Assembly (NCBI GenBank): GCA_000499405.2
Contig: HG738138.1
Span: forward strand, 5,702,888 to 5,766,887
Source of the DNA: Onchocerca volvulus
Lineage: Eukaryota; Nematoda; Chromadorea; Rhabditida; Onchocercidae
DNA: 64,000 nucleotides
Direction: 5' to 3'
Below, in pieces: positions 26,511 to 38,039 of the stretch. Below the pieces are notes generated by a model, which was not told the origin of the DNA, ran no database searches, and saw nothing but the letters and a program-made list of their open reading frames with translations. The position numbers were made by a program, and so were the translations under genes. How positions within the stretch are numbered: the stretch's first letter is position 1; each line of letters starts with the position of its first letter.

Positions 26511-28845
26511 AGTTAATGTCTATTTCCTCCTCAAAATTGGTTTAGCATAATAAAAGTCTTGAAAGATCTACCAATAACAACTATGTCATAGCTGATAATA
26601 TCACTGATATTTCTTCGATAACAAAACTTCTGGTTTTCACTTTCAATTTCACATGCTTTCACTTTAAGAATGACGCACGACAATGAAATGAAGTAGAAAT
26701 GGTCCAGTGGTTGCCCTGACTACCTTATTCAGTCGACACTTTGCAGTGAATCGTTTCTTTTTGCTTCTATTAATATTTACCTACCAATCTTTATTCTAAT
26801 TTTCTTCCAATTTGCTTCAGTATGGTCTATATTTCAATATGATACAATTAATCCTACTTTTTTGGGATTATCCAAGATGAGTGATTCATGATATTGCTAG
26901 TTTTATACAATAAATGGTAAAACCGCACAAACATATTTCAATTTTAATAAAGGAAATTCAGTCTTTTAAAATCTCCTTCTCACACTGGAATATATGACGA
27001 TCTTTCGGAATTCAACACAAAATTTCCAAATAAATCACTGTTAGTTGTTTTACCGATTTAGGTTAATGAATTCTCTTCGAAAGTCTTATCATAGTAAATG
27101 GGGATCTAATACTAAACTTCAACGCATTAAGTACTAAAAACTTAAACTATTAAAAAACAAACAAATTTTGCTTGTAAGAAATATGAAAATATGAAATCAT
27201 CTCTTGACTAATAATCTTCGAGATCTGAATTTGTGCAGTTGACAGCAACTATTTAAATTAAGGAAATAATGTTTATGCTTAATGTCTTAATTATTTTTTC
27301 TAAAAACTACTCATCTAAGCGTTTCAACTTTTCCTATCTAATCGAAAATATTTCGTTTATATTTACTACGGTCTTTTTTTTATAAACATTACAGCATTCA
27401 GTTCGATAAATTTAAACAAGACACATTGAATTGAATCATCATAATTAGATGAAACAGTTGGAAAGCATGTATGCTGGAATAATTACGCTTATACTGTAAA
27501 AATTAAAAGCAATTTTTTTAAAAACTATCAAAAGAACATAAACAAGCAAACATTTTTCATATAAATTACATATGTTTATATTCCCTCAATAAATTACCAT
27601 AGAAACGTGTTCGATAGAGAGGTATGACGGAATAAGCTAAAAGATGAAAATATTTGATGATAGAATACTGCATAGTAACGCAAATACTTGCCTTTCGTCA
27701 TTCAGTTATTTTCAGATAAGTTATCAATTTTGGTAATTTATCAACCAAACTTATCATTAATAAATTATCTCGTCGCCCCTTCTTTTTTTCTCCTTACATT
27801 ATTTCAAATTAAATTGTTTTATTTTTACTATGAATCATCATCAAAAATTTTATACTATTATTCACTGTAACGCTTGAAATCACATCTTTTATTCAGAGAT
27901 GATTTGATTTATTATTCTTATTTGCAAAATCTTTATGATATATTACAAATTTATAGTATCTTTGCTATTATTATCTCTAAAATGGAGTAAATAAAGTAAG
28001 CATAAGACAATATTGCATGACCAAACTATAATTTGCAAAATTTTTTGCTACATCAAAATGTTATGAAAGAATTTTAACACTTTTTCATATTTTATGACTA
28101 AAATTGAAATTACTTTTTTTAAAAAAATTAAAGTTTTGCTCAGAAGATTTTTGTGTATATGTAATAAACAAAAACAAATTAAATTAATTTCTTAATTGAT
28201 TTTCTAATTTTCTCTAAAATGCTTTATGATTAAATTCAATTTTTAATTTGCGAAGCGTAAACGATAGTAAAAAATTTTCAAATAAATTTTTTAATTCAGT
28301 CTTTATATAATGATATTTTCCTATTCCATCCATTCAATTCAAAATTGGCATTTACTGAAACTGTATACCAAATATTGCTCGTTGTCGCTTGGAACTTATG
28401 AGAAAATAAATAGACAATGACAAATCTCTGAAGAGATGTTCCTATTGAAACTGTATTTTGTTCGCAGTTGTAGCTTAAAAACTTGCAATTGCAGCATGAA
28501 CATACTGAAGCCCTAAACGATTTTAAGATAATTTACACTGTGGATGTGAACAAATGCAGTAAATGAGTTCTTTTCTGAAATAATTTTTTTTAATATCGAA
28601 AAAAAAAAAAACAAGAAATTGTGATCGCTATTTTAAATTAAAATGAAAAGATATAAAATAACTTAAAATTTTTTTGTGAACACAATGATAGAAATTTAAC
28701 TCGGATATCAAGTCTTATTCAACAATACAATTTCATATTATTCATACTTTCTACTACTAATGAGACATTTCCTTGATTTTCGATAAATAATGCAGCTTCG
28801 AAAATTAGATTCGTTAATTAATGAAATTTTTATTTTTACTTTCAG
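26511..28845. other. AT-rich intergenic stretch before dyf-11
   Basis: Nothing coding is supportable. A promoter for the downstream gene should lie near its 3' end, but no clear element is visible. Confidence 0.4.
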
Positions 28846-28847
28846 AA
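28831..28847 (+). promoter_or_regulatory. Spliced-leader-type acceptor of the dyf-11-like gene
   Basis: A T-rich tract ends in TTTCAG at 28845, followed by AA and then the start ATG at 28848. Such an acceptor two bases from the start, with no upstream donor exon seen, is typical for trans-splicing of a nematode spliced leader. Confidence 0.6.
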
Positions 28848-31800
28848 ATGTCTAAAATGTATACGGATAGAACAAAAGAATTATTCGCAGGTTTGATTGA
28901 TCGTCCACTTCTTACTGACCAATTATTACTACGACCGCCATTTCGTTTCTTGCACGATATCGTTAAAATCACAATTCAAAATACGGGATTTTTAATGGTT
29001 TGTTTTAGAAAATAAATTTATGAACTAATATGTTATTATATCAGGTTAGATTACTTTTTCTTATCATTATAAAAGAATATACGATTTCTGTTTAGAATTA
29101 TTCAACGTTGAATTGCACCAACAGTATCATTACCGTCTGGTAGGACTAATTGGTTTGACGCGTTGAACTTTATTTCATTTCTAATTTGCTAATGGCATAG
29201 GTAAAGTTTCAACATGTCTATCGCAGTAGGTAGTGAATTCAGTAGAATAATGAATATCAAAAAGTTCAAAGTATAAGTCAGTCAAGCCATTACGCCTAAC
29301 AGCCGTTGAACCTATTAAAAAGTTACAATCTCAAACGGCGAATCAGAAGAGAGGCAACAGAATAGTCGAGGCTCACTTTTGGGTTTAGTTAAATCGACTC
29401 ACTATCAGATGGAGTTTGATACAATCCAGAAGATGATTTTGATTTTAATTATTCGGAAAAAATTCATGCGTTTATTTTAAACTTATTTGGATGCCACTAT
29501 TCTTGATAGTGCAGAAGCGCTAAATTATGAAGTCATGTTGCATAAATCTACTTAAAAGGAGTGTAATCAGAGATAACAATTTGAACATTTTCTCAACTGA
29601 TAACTGTTTCGTTTCAATTTCTCTAAAATTCAATGGATGAGCATTTAATTAACTTTTGAATGGATCAATTAAGTAAGATATATTTACAGAATAATTTTAC
29701 AAATGAAGAAATGGATGTATCAACTATAACGGATAAAACGGCAAAAGCAAGTTTTCTGAAAACATTGATCAAAGCATTGAACGATGATGGATCATTGAAA
29801 AATGTCAAAGTTGGCAAAATAATAGCTGGAAAGGAACCCGAAATGACGAATTTGGTATGTACAGTGATCTCAAATTGAAATTGTTCAATTTGAAATTATC
29901 TGTAAAGTGATAATTGATAGCTGATATCGTAATCAGTCTATTACTGAGGTGGAGGTTTTTAGGTTTTATCAGGTATACAATATCATATAAGTTCTAACGT
30001 TCTAATGAATAACCGGCCGATATCGTTATCCATAAAATAAAGAACTGTTCATTTCTTCAGAAAAGTTCATTTTCGCCTCCTTCCTAATTTGAAAATTTAT
30101 GTTATTACAGAAGAAATATTTGAAATGTTTTAGATGCTTCAAAAATTAGCAATTGATGCTGCGGCGTACCGAGATTCGAAGTTAAAGGATACTGCAAAGG
30201 AAGAAAAGCAAAAGAAAGAGAAAAAGGCGCATAAAAAGGAACAAAACAATACAGGAGTGGAAAGAAAAACTAATCATAATGAAAGCAGAAAGGTTCTAGA
30301 TACTTCCTTGCTAGTTCAAGACCAACTATATGTGATTCCGAGTTGAATTAATTGAAATTTCAGATCGTAGGATTCTTTAAAATATTGTGACATCAGTCAT
30401 AGATATGAACATATACAGAAACACGGACAAATCTAGAAGAAAAATAGAAATATTTTTAGGTTGAAAGGGATAAGCGACATTCAAGCAAAAGTAAAGAAAA
30501 GAGAAAGAAAGAAAGTGAAAACAAACCGATGATAATCAAGCAAACGGTTGATAATAATAAACGAAAAGATTCGACTGATGAAGGACATTTTAAAGATGTT
30601 GCACCAGAAACATCGCCCGTGAAAATGGAGCAAATGATTCATACTGATCAGGAGCCAGCGGGTTTGGAATTCATAATTTCGATTATTTTTCTCTTTGTAT
30701 TTTTTCATAACTTGATTCTACGTTCGCCTATTTTCGTGAAGACATAGTCATGGATAAAACTAACGAGATCAGATGTCAAACTATCGCATTGGAGTTCAGA
30801 CAGTTCAATCCATTAGATATTAATAAATGAATACATGTTTGATTTTTATCGATCTGCTTCAAGCCCCACATACATATGTTCTACTTATCCAATCATTTTA
30901 TCGTATCACGATGAAATCGGGTTTCATAAAGTTCTATGCTTTATTTCCTAAAAAAACCTGCTTGCAGAAACTACGTTATGTATGCATTTTAATTGGATCA
31001 TAATAAATATATTCAGCAACTACGAAGACGGAAGACAGCGTTATTGTTGATAATATAATAAATGAGACTGAGCAACCTTTGGTATCACCAGCATTAAGGG
31101 AACAACCACGGTTCGTCAAGACCATTTGTTTTAATTAGAATTCAGATATATATAAATTTTCGAAAAATCTCTAGTGTTTGTATTTATTCTGTCTAAGTTA
31201 TGCAAAAAACTTCTTTCCAGACTCTCGACATCATCAGGACGACCGCGAACTTCACTCAGTAGATTGGGCACTGCTGCAGCTCGACCAGCGCCTCCGAAAA
31301 TCAAAAAGAAACGAGTAGAAGAAATCGAACGAAAACCAGAAATTGTAAGCTTTTTACCTAAATAAAATGAAACTTGCAATTATCTAATTTTTTTATTGAT
31401 AAACTAGGTTTTTTCTATTGGCAGACTTTTATTGATAAATTTTTATTGATGATTTTTTTAATTGATAAACTACATTTTTATTTATATAGACTAGCTGTAA
31501 ACGGGTACAGTTAGTCTATATAAATAAAAATATAAATGTTCGTTTGTTCAAAATTTTAAATCTCCGGAAGTTCTTGCCATCTTCCAAATTTTGACACAAC
31601 AGTGCATTCGAATACGCACATGTTTTTATATACTTTTTATATAAACGCGTTGCTGTGGCTCAGTCTAGTTAAGTGGAAAATTTTTCCACTTAAATTTTTC
31701 CACCTCAACATTTTCCACTTAAAAATGTTGAGGAAAAAATCTGATCGAATTGTAATTTGGATTGTAATTTGGCTGGATTAGAAATTGTTTCTTGCTATTT

Positions 31801-34800
31801 TTGTCTCGGCTAGGTCTGTAACAGGTGTCGGAAAAGTTTTCTACGTTTTCTTGTTGCGAAAGTTTTATTTATTAATGGAAGAGTACAAACAATTATCAGA
31901 GAATATCCAGTCAAATTGATCACGAGATCATTTTTTCCTTTTTCGCTTGTATGAATATAGCTCAACTGAATCGTCGGATCGTTGCTACTGCTGTGTCACT
32001 TAGAACTCCGAACTATTCTACTGCTCTTTCGATGTAAGAACTCTGAATTTGAATTTGAATTCCAGCTCCAAATCCTGTCCTTTTAAATCCTTTCAGGGCT
32101 CCTCTTCCCTACCTAATCTCCATCGTGTCGACTATTGATTGGTTCACCTTACTTTGTTATTTGTGAATTGGAGCGTTTCGGCGGAAAACATATTGATCGT
32201 CCTTTTGAAACTATGTCGCACCACTTGATCTTCAGCACTCCTTGTTCGCAATAATTGTCGTGGAGCTATTTGATATCATTCGCTTTCGCCGACAGAAAAG
32301 AAAGAAAAGAGAAAGCACACGTTCTTAATACATTTAATTTCACACTGCATAAAATATTTTTTTTTGTTTCATTTTCTGTAGATATAGAGATTGTCTGGTT
32401 TACCGACTTTAGAACACGCAACATATAACTGTCCACGTGAGAAGCAAATCCGTGTCTAGATATAAACCGCACAATTCTAAAGATTGGTACTGAGCTTTGT
32501 TGATGGTAACTGTAAACGCCAATCGAATGTTGATGAAAAGGAAATTGCAATCTCTTAAATTGAAATGGCATATCCGTTGGGATCATACGAATGCGAGGAA
32601 TGAGAACATCTTCGCCTTGAAAAGATCCTATCAAGATTGTTACTTCTACTACATTGCTCATCAATATTTTTAATGCAAGTCGCGTGTCATTGCAAAGCTT
32701 TGCCTGTTTGGTGTTTCGCAACATGATTACACCGATTTTCAATTTTTCAATTGCAGTACACACGAAGCATCCCTGTCAGATCGAGTGAATTCAAATATTC
32801 TGTTGAATAATTAACCGCTTCATCTGTTTCCACAACAGTGCCGACGAACTTTTATATGACTGCTCTGCTTGGAATGTTAGACTGAATATTATTGTTAAGT
32901 TCGTAGACGTCTTTGTCCTTGGCCGTAAGAATCGCTCGTTCATTCAGCCAATCGTGATTCTTTTTCAACTAGTTTTTCTTTTAACGTCGCTAAATTGCAG
33001 ACGTTATGAGGCAGTGAAATTCATCCTAAAGTCAGATCAACCAGCACCTTACCGTTCCCAATTTCCAACAATTGATGTGAGAATATTTCAGCTGATCAAT
33101 CGTTTTGCAGCTGGACAGGTATATTTGTAGCTAATTTTAACGTCATTCCGTATCGTCACAAAATAGAAATTGATTTGTGATTGAACCTGAACTTGAACTC
33201 CTTCTGCTATTGAATTGTGCGACTAAAATTGACTCTGGCTCCGAAATCTTTATCTTTTAAATCCTTCGAGACTCCTCTTCCTCCAACATATCGCCTTATA
33301 ATTGGTTGACCTCACACTTTATTACAGAAAGTAGAGATGTGGTCAGTAGATTAGTGTGTTTTCTTGTCACAGGCGTGAAAGGTTAAAAAAAAAAGAGTAT
33401 TATATCTATGTAGAAACACGCTCCTGTTCGAATGTGACATTATTTCAAAATTTCAAGGCAATCGTTGAAGAACTTGCAACATTATACTGAAAGAAACAAT
33501 GAACATTTACATTTTTTATTTATGTAGATAGAGCAATCAAATCGATTTCTTGTCTTGCAGAATATAAAGACTAGTGGACTGATTGTTGGTGAACGAAAAC
33601 AAAGTGATGAATATTTTATTGTACAAGATGAGCCATTATACGATCAAACTGATCAAACTAATGCTGATGAGGTATGCTTCACCAAAAACTATAAAAAGAT
33701 TCATATAAGCATCTAACTGCTGATACTGAAATAATTGCAAGCTAAATACAATCATAGGTATATTTTTCTGATGAAATCTCCGATGCTAACAATTAAGCCA
33801 TCTCGTTTAAATTAGAATGAACTCTTAGGTCTTGCCATCCGATCAATATTTATATAGCCTTCCTAACAAGCCTATAACTTTTACATCATTTCTTGTCATC
33901 TTTTGACAAGACATTGTCACTTCCATACTGGGATGAACGTTCAAATTTGTAGCAGCAAGTCTTACAAACAATTCATTTTGATCGAAATAAAATAACATTA
34001 TCTTTTATGCAAGTATTATCTACAGGAGCGATTATTGCTAAACATTTTGAAGCACATAACTAATTTCAGTTAATTATCGAAGAACATGGTAGTTTAGTAC
34101 GAAAAATTCTTGAAACGAAAAAAGGATTGGAAGACCAAATAAGCAAGGAAGCTTACAATGCGGCCATCAGTGTATTTGATGAAAATGACCAAGCAAAGTC
34201 ACAACAAGAGGTTTCATATTTTGTTCCATCAGTTTCTCTCTTCTTTTTGATCTCTTTGCAGGTTTTGAGTTTTCTCATCTTTGAAAATTTAACTTTATCT
34301 TCATGGAAAAGTTATTATGTGAATTCTTTAATTACTGAACTCCTTATCAGTAAAATGTTTGTTCTGGCTGATATTAAAGTATTTAACTTTATACTTACAG
34401 TGTTCATTGTTAATTAAGTTGAATTGGAAAATTAAAATTTTAACTAAAAAAAATTCGGACTTAATCCTAATTTCCTTTGAAGAAACCTTATTATGCTTTC
34501 TAATTTCTTTCTTTTCAGTTAGCTGATTTACAAAAGACTATGCAACAGATAACACAAACAACGCACTTATTTGCTCGTTTTCTTGACAATGCACAGGTTA
34601 TTATTCCTTATTCCATAGATATATGGTATTGCTAAGGAGTTATTGTAATGCGGCAAATAATGATTGTTATTAAAATGATACTCGAATTGATTTCTGCTTG
34701 ATAAGCTGAGCTCAAAGCAAGTGATATGAGATGATATTGCAATTCTAATCAGCAGTCAAGAATACATGATCATAACTGAATGACATGCATTCTGTTTGCA

Positions 34801-35061
34801 TCTTACTCATTTTTTACCACTTTACAGGAGGATGCCGAGAGTATGTTTAAAGAAATGGAAGATTGGCGACTGGAAAGCACAAAAAATTTACGCGACTTGC
34901 AAGAACGAAAGGCGAATGCGGAAGGAACATCAGAGAATTTGTTGCTAAGGTTGAATCAGTTAGATGAACAGATCAAAGAAGTGAAGAATGCAATTGTTCA
35001 GACTAAAGCTAAAGTTATAGCAAATGAAGACAAAATTCGAATTCTAGTTAATAATATTTAA
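28848..35061 (+). CDS. dyf-11: IFT54/TRAF3IP1 (DYF-11) intraflagellar transport protein
   Basis: Ten exons: 28848-28997, 29690-29854, 30134-30292, 30460-30661, 31017-31110, 31221-31344, 33561-33671, 34070-34210, 34519-34596, 34828-35061; phases agree, 485 residues. Residues 1-125 match the N-terminal MIP-T3/calponin-homology-like domain (RPLLTDQLLLRPPFRFLHDI, KTAKASFLKTLIKAL, GKIIAGKEPEMTN). A Lys/Glu-rich linker follows (about 125-225), then the conserved AARPAPPKIKKK block (about residue 280). The C-terminal half (335-485) holds HGSLVRKILETKK and a long coiled coil. The protein is an IFT-B component that binds IFT20 and tubulin and is needed to build sensory cilia. Domain order and length fit the C. 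elegans and human family. Intron 6 (31345-33560) is enlarged by a mobile element; no exon is damaged. Confidence 0.95.
31475..31530. repeat. 19-nt inverted repeat at the Helitron-like left end
   Basis: TTTTTATTTATATAGACTA at 31475-31493 is the exact reverse complement of 31512-31530, with an 18-base spacer. The right arm is the beginning of the 31515-33528 element. The left arm is therefore a piece of a second, oppositely oriented end, as in the 3194-3369 unit. Confidence 0.85.
31669..31735. repeat. Two adjacent short palindromes inside the element
   Basis: AAGTGGAAAATTTTTCCACTT is followed by a second hairpin with 12-base arms (CCTCAACATTTT and AAAATGTTGAGG) and a 7-base loop. Both can form cruciforms or RNA stem-loops. 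Hairpins near ends are common in Helitron-like elements. Confidence 0.7.
32330..33120 (-). pseudogene. Decayed Helitron/PIF1-like helicase
   Basis: Minus-strand frames follow the C-terminal part of Helitron Rep-helicases. Blocks in order are VQLQND, stop, SAEIFSHQLLEIGNGK; ISLPHNVCNLATLKEKLVEK; HDWLNERAILTAKDKDVYE; DTVVETDEAVNYSTEYLNSL; KLCNDTRLALKILMSNVVE; and GEDVLIPRIRMIPTDMPFQF with KRLQFPF. Further on the text continues only after frame changes. Stops and frame changes show the gene is dead. The helicase would have unwound DNA during rolling-circle-type transposition. The N-terminal Rep nuclease part and motif I are not present. Confidence 0.85.
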
Positions 35062-38010
35062 TTTTTTGATAAAATTGGCAATAATATAATGTTATTGATT
35101 TTTTCAATGAATTCCATAACATTTTGATTGTCTAACACTTTTCTCTTTCATAATCCAAAAAAGGTTTTGAAAATCAGTGAACAATGTTAATTAGTTGAAC
35201 GAAAAAATCGATTAAACTTTAATTTAAATAAATATTTTGAAAAATTTTTATATTTTAATTTGTATAGATGATATTTGCAAATAATGATTATATGAGAAAT
35301 GAGAAAAAACATTTATAAGAATAAAATTTTTTGCGGGAAAGATGATTTGGCAGCTATGTCACTTTTATGTGACCAAATTCATGAATAACGAAATATATTT
35401 CGCCGCAAGGATACTTTATTAAGAAAGGCTTACCAATTACCAATCTAATCACAGGCATAAGCAATGGACAAAAAATCCTCACTTTTTCAAGGCTGATCTA
35501 TTTTGTAGATTAACGTTTTCGCGTTCATTGTTAATTTTCTTGCATTTCTACATAAAGAAAAAAAAGAAGAATTTCGAGTTTTGTCAAATTTAAAAATATT
35601 ACTGTATTTAGTGATAAATTCGAATATGAGATTGTCTCAGTTCATGGGATTTTGTGGAAGGAAAAAACATCACCACTTATACTGCAAGTGCTTTATTGCT
35701 ACGATGCGGAGACATTTTTCATAAGCATGTCGCTTTGAGGTCGTTTTAAAACTGCTCATGAAATTCAAAAATCCATGTCAAATGTTGTGCGACTCTTATA
35801 CATACAATAATACTGACACTGTATCAATCGTGACGAACATTTCTAAAAGCTGAAAACAATATAAAGAGTTTTCATTATTTTCTTACATATTTCATAAGAA
35901 ATTCCCCAAATTTTGAATCTAAATGGATCAATAAACACTCAACAATCAAATCTAGAATTTGAATTTTGAAAACTAAAACCAGTGATATTTCCGAGTAGAA
36001 AGTGAAAGAGCAGTTGCATAAGCAGATAGGTCATCAGTTGCTCTGCTGTCTTATGATCATTCTTAGTCCTGTCGTGTACACATTGATGTGTTTTTGCATA
36101 CATTCAGACAGCTAACTTCAGACTAATATCTGAAACCTCGAATTTAGACGTACTGGGGCAAGCTGGAGTAAAGTAGACTTATGAAAGTTCAAAAGAAAAT
36201 TGAGTCTAAAATAGTTGAAACCTGGAACATTATTATGATTAGATATGTTAACATACTGCTATATAACGTACCCACTGAATTTTTGTCTATCTAAAATAAA
36301 ACTTTATAGAATTACGCGCATTAAAAATATTTTTAAGATTTTTAATCAAAAACTTCAACTGTTTTGCATTTGAATTCGTCACTTTTGTGGTATTTTGAAA
36401 CTCTCTGAATATGATTCAGATAAAGAAATCATGAATTCCAAATGACAACATCGACAAAATTCTCGGTTTTTGTTCAAATAATGATAATGGCAACCTATCA
36501 ATCTGCTTTGCTTTTTGATAAGATTGAAATGATGCTGCCGCTGTGGGTAAGTCCAATTTCCATCAATTGTTTTCAAAAATCTTCGGTACTTGGACGGATA
36601 ATTATTATCTATCTACCCAGAATGCCCCGTCGATGGACTATAGCGCTCGTTGCAAATAGATCAAAGACTTGTCTTTCTGCTCCTTCGTGCCTCCCTAATT
36701 TCACGGACTCTCTGTTCTCACGTTCTTCAAAAAAAAGCATGGGTGAAAGAGAATAGACCCTGGGAGAGATTTGAAATAAATGAATTTATCGAGATTTCGG
36801 TGGCGTTGAATCTTGTCCTAATTAAGTAATGATATAGATTACATCAAAAACTAGGCTTTTTGGACTTTTAAACTCCAGTTTTTTATCTGTTTCAATGCTC
36901 TGTGTGATATACAGTCTACAGGCATTATTTAAAAGAGATTTTTCTCTGCATTTTTATTCTAAAATTTCTAGATTTCACGTAGATTACGGAAATTTTAAGT
37001 ATATTTTCGTATTTTTCAATTCTTGACCTTAAGACTCAAAAGGTAACTTTGTTCCTTATGGATGTGATTGATATATAAAAATTTGAGACCGAATGACATA
37101 TGGCATTTCGTTGCTAGAATTTATTTGGATTTTTTGACATTTATTTGATGGCAGCTACTGGTAAATTTGACCGAATGCTTGCAAAAGATAGATTACTCAT
37201 GTGAACGGATTAAATAAAGCAAATAATTAAGTACAACTTGAAATGCACGTAATATCCGGCAAATAGTAGATTCTGCTGTGTTTCCATTGCAGCTCTATGT
37301 GTTGCACGTATAGTATAGAAAGCAAAAGAAAAAAAAAAAAGGCAAAGAATTATGTATAAATGTAGAAAATTCAGAAATTCGTGAAATTTGAATATCGATT
37401 TTCCGAGCGTTCCAGAAACTTCATTCCATCAGAAATTTAGTTTTATAACAACACGGTATTTGGGAGATGATAAAGTGAGACCATTCCCGTCCTTTTTTTT
37501 TTCATGTTCGTTTTTGGTACCATACAGCAAATAGGAACTAAACTCAGTTTCCCGCTCCTCCGCATCTCTACTTCTAACCTCTTCCCTCACTTCCAGTGAT
37601 GCGATGAACAATGGGATGGATATAGGCAGTAAGCAATGTTACGGGAATCTGTAACTGAAATTATTGCGAAATTAAAAATGATTTAGAAAGAATCACTAAT
37701 TGGATAGAACTATTTGGTACCCGAAAAACTTTGAACAATTCATCAGATCATGATCTGAGGGAGAAGTCGGAAGGTCATGAGATTCAGAGGCATCCATAAG
37801 TTCCTTCTTTTTTGTTTGCTCTAAGCTGCTTGATTGTTGTCTACAAAGTTGATTCGATTATGCTTTGACTAAGATCGCATTACGGTTGATAATTTGTTCG
37901 CGATTAGAGTATGAAAATGATGTGATGTTCTGTGTATGTTACCATGATTTCATATCAAGATTTGGTACTATAACTGATAATATATCATGATTATCATGTT
38001 GTCAAGATTG
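35062..38010. other. Intergenic DNA between dyf-11 and the TAB1-like gene
   Basis: It holds the dyf-11 3' UTR with an AATAAA at 35227. Patches around 36600-36750 and 37490-37600 are less AT-rich. Open frames at 36442-36756 and 37429-37611 show no family motifs. No gene is supportable. Confidence 0.4.
35227..35232 (+). terminator. Polyadenylation signal of the dyf-11-like gene
   Basis: AATAAA about 165 bases after the stop codon; it is the first canonical signal downstream. Confidence 0.5.
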
Positions 38011-38039
38011 TTTATCTCAGTTCTGTATTTCCCCCCAAA
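38011..38039 (+). promoter_or_regulatory. Spliced-leader-type acceptor of the TAB1-like gene
   Basis: TTTATCTCAG ends at 38020, 19 bases before the ATG at 38040, with no upstream exon visible. This is consistent with trans-splicing and fixes the chosen start. Confidence 0.5.

Larger units (their letters stand above)
31515..33528. mobile_element. Helitron-like element with inverted ends, in dyf-11 intron 6
   Basis: The left end starts TCTATATAAATAAAAATATAA. The right end, reverse-complemented, starts TCTACATAAATAAAAAATGT; similarity between the two ends continues for roughly 100 bases (GTTCG..TTC, AAGTTCTT, AATTTTGA.A, GTG/GTC..CATTCGAA, GTGTTT). The left end continues into GCGTTGCTGTGGC. Inside lies a decayed Helitron/PIF1-type helicase on the minus strand (32330-33120). 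Two copies of a promoter-like segment flank it (about 31960-32160 and 33180-33320). Ends starting TC are a Helitron trait; the long inverted ends fit Helentron-type relatives. Because the host intron still has normal borders the insertion is tolerated. Confidence 0.75.

Noticed and set aside
33000..33119. Plus-strand exon-like segment with good splice signals (RYEAVKFILKS frame) inside dyf-11 intron 6
   Set aside because: The opposite strand reads as Helitron helicase (LLEIGNGK, ISLPHNVCNLATLKEKLVEK), and the segment does not fit the phase between dyf-11 exons 6 and 7.
36442..36756. 104-codon plus frame between dyf-11 and the TAB1-like gene
   Set aside because: No domain, no splice context, and the opposite strand is also open; most likely chance in a less AT-rich patch.
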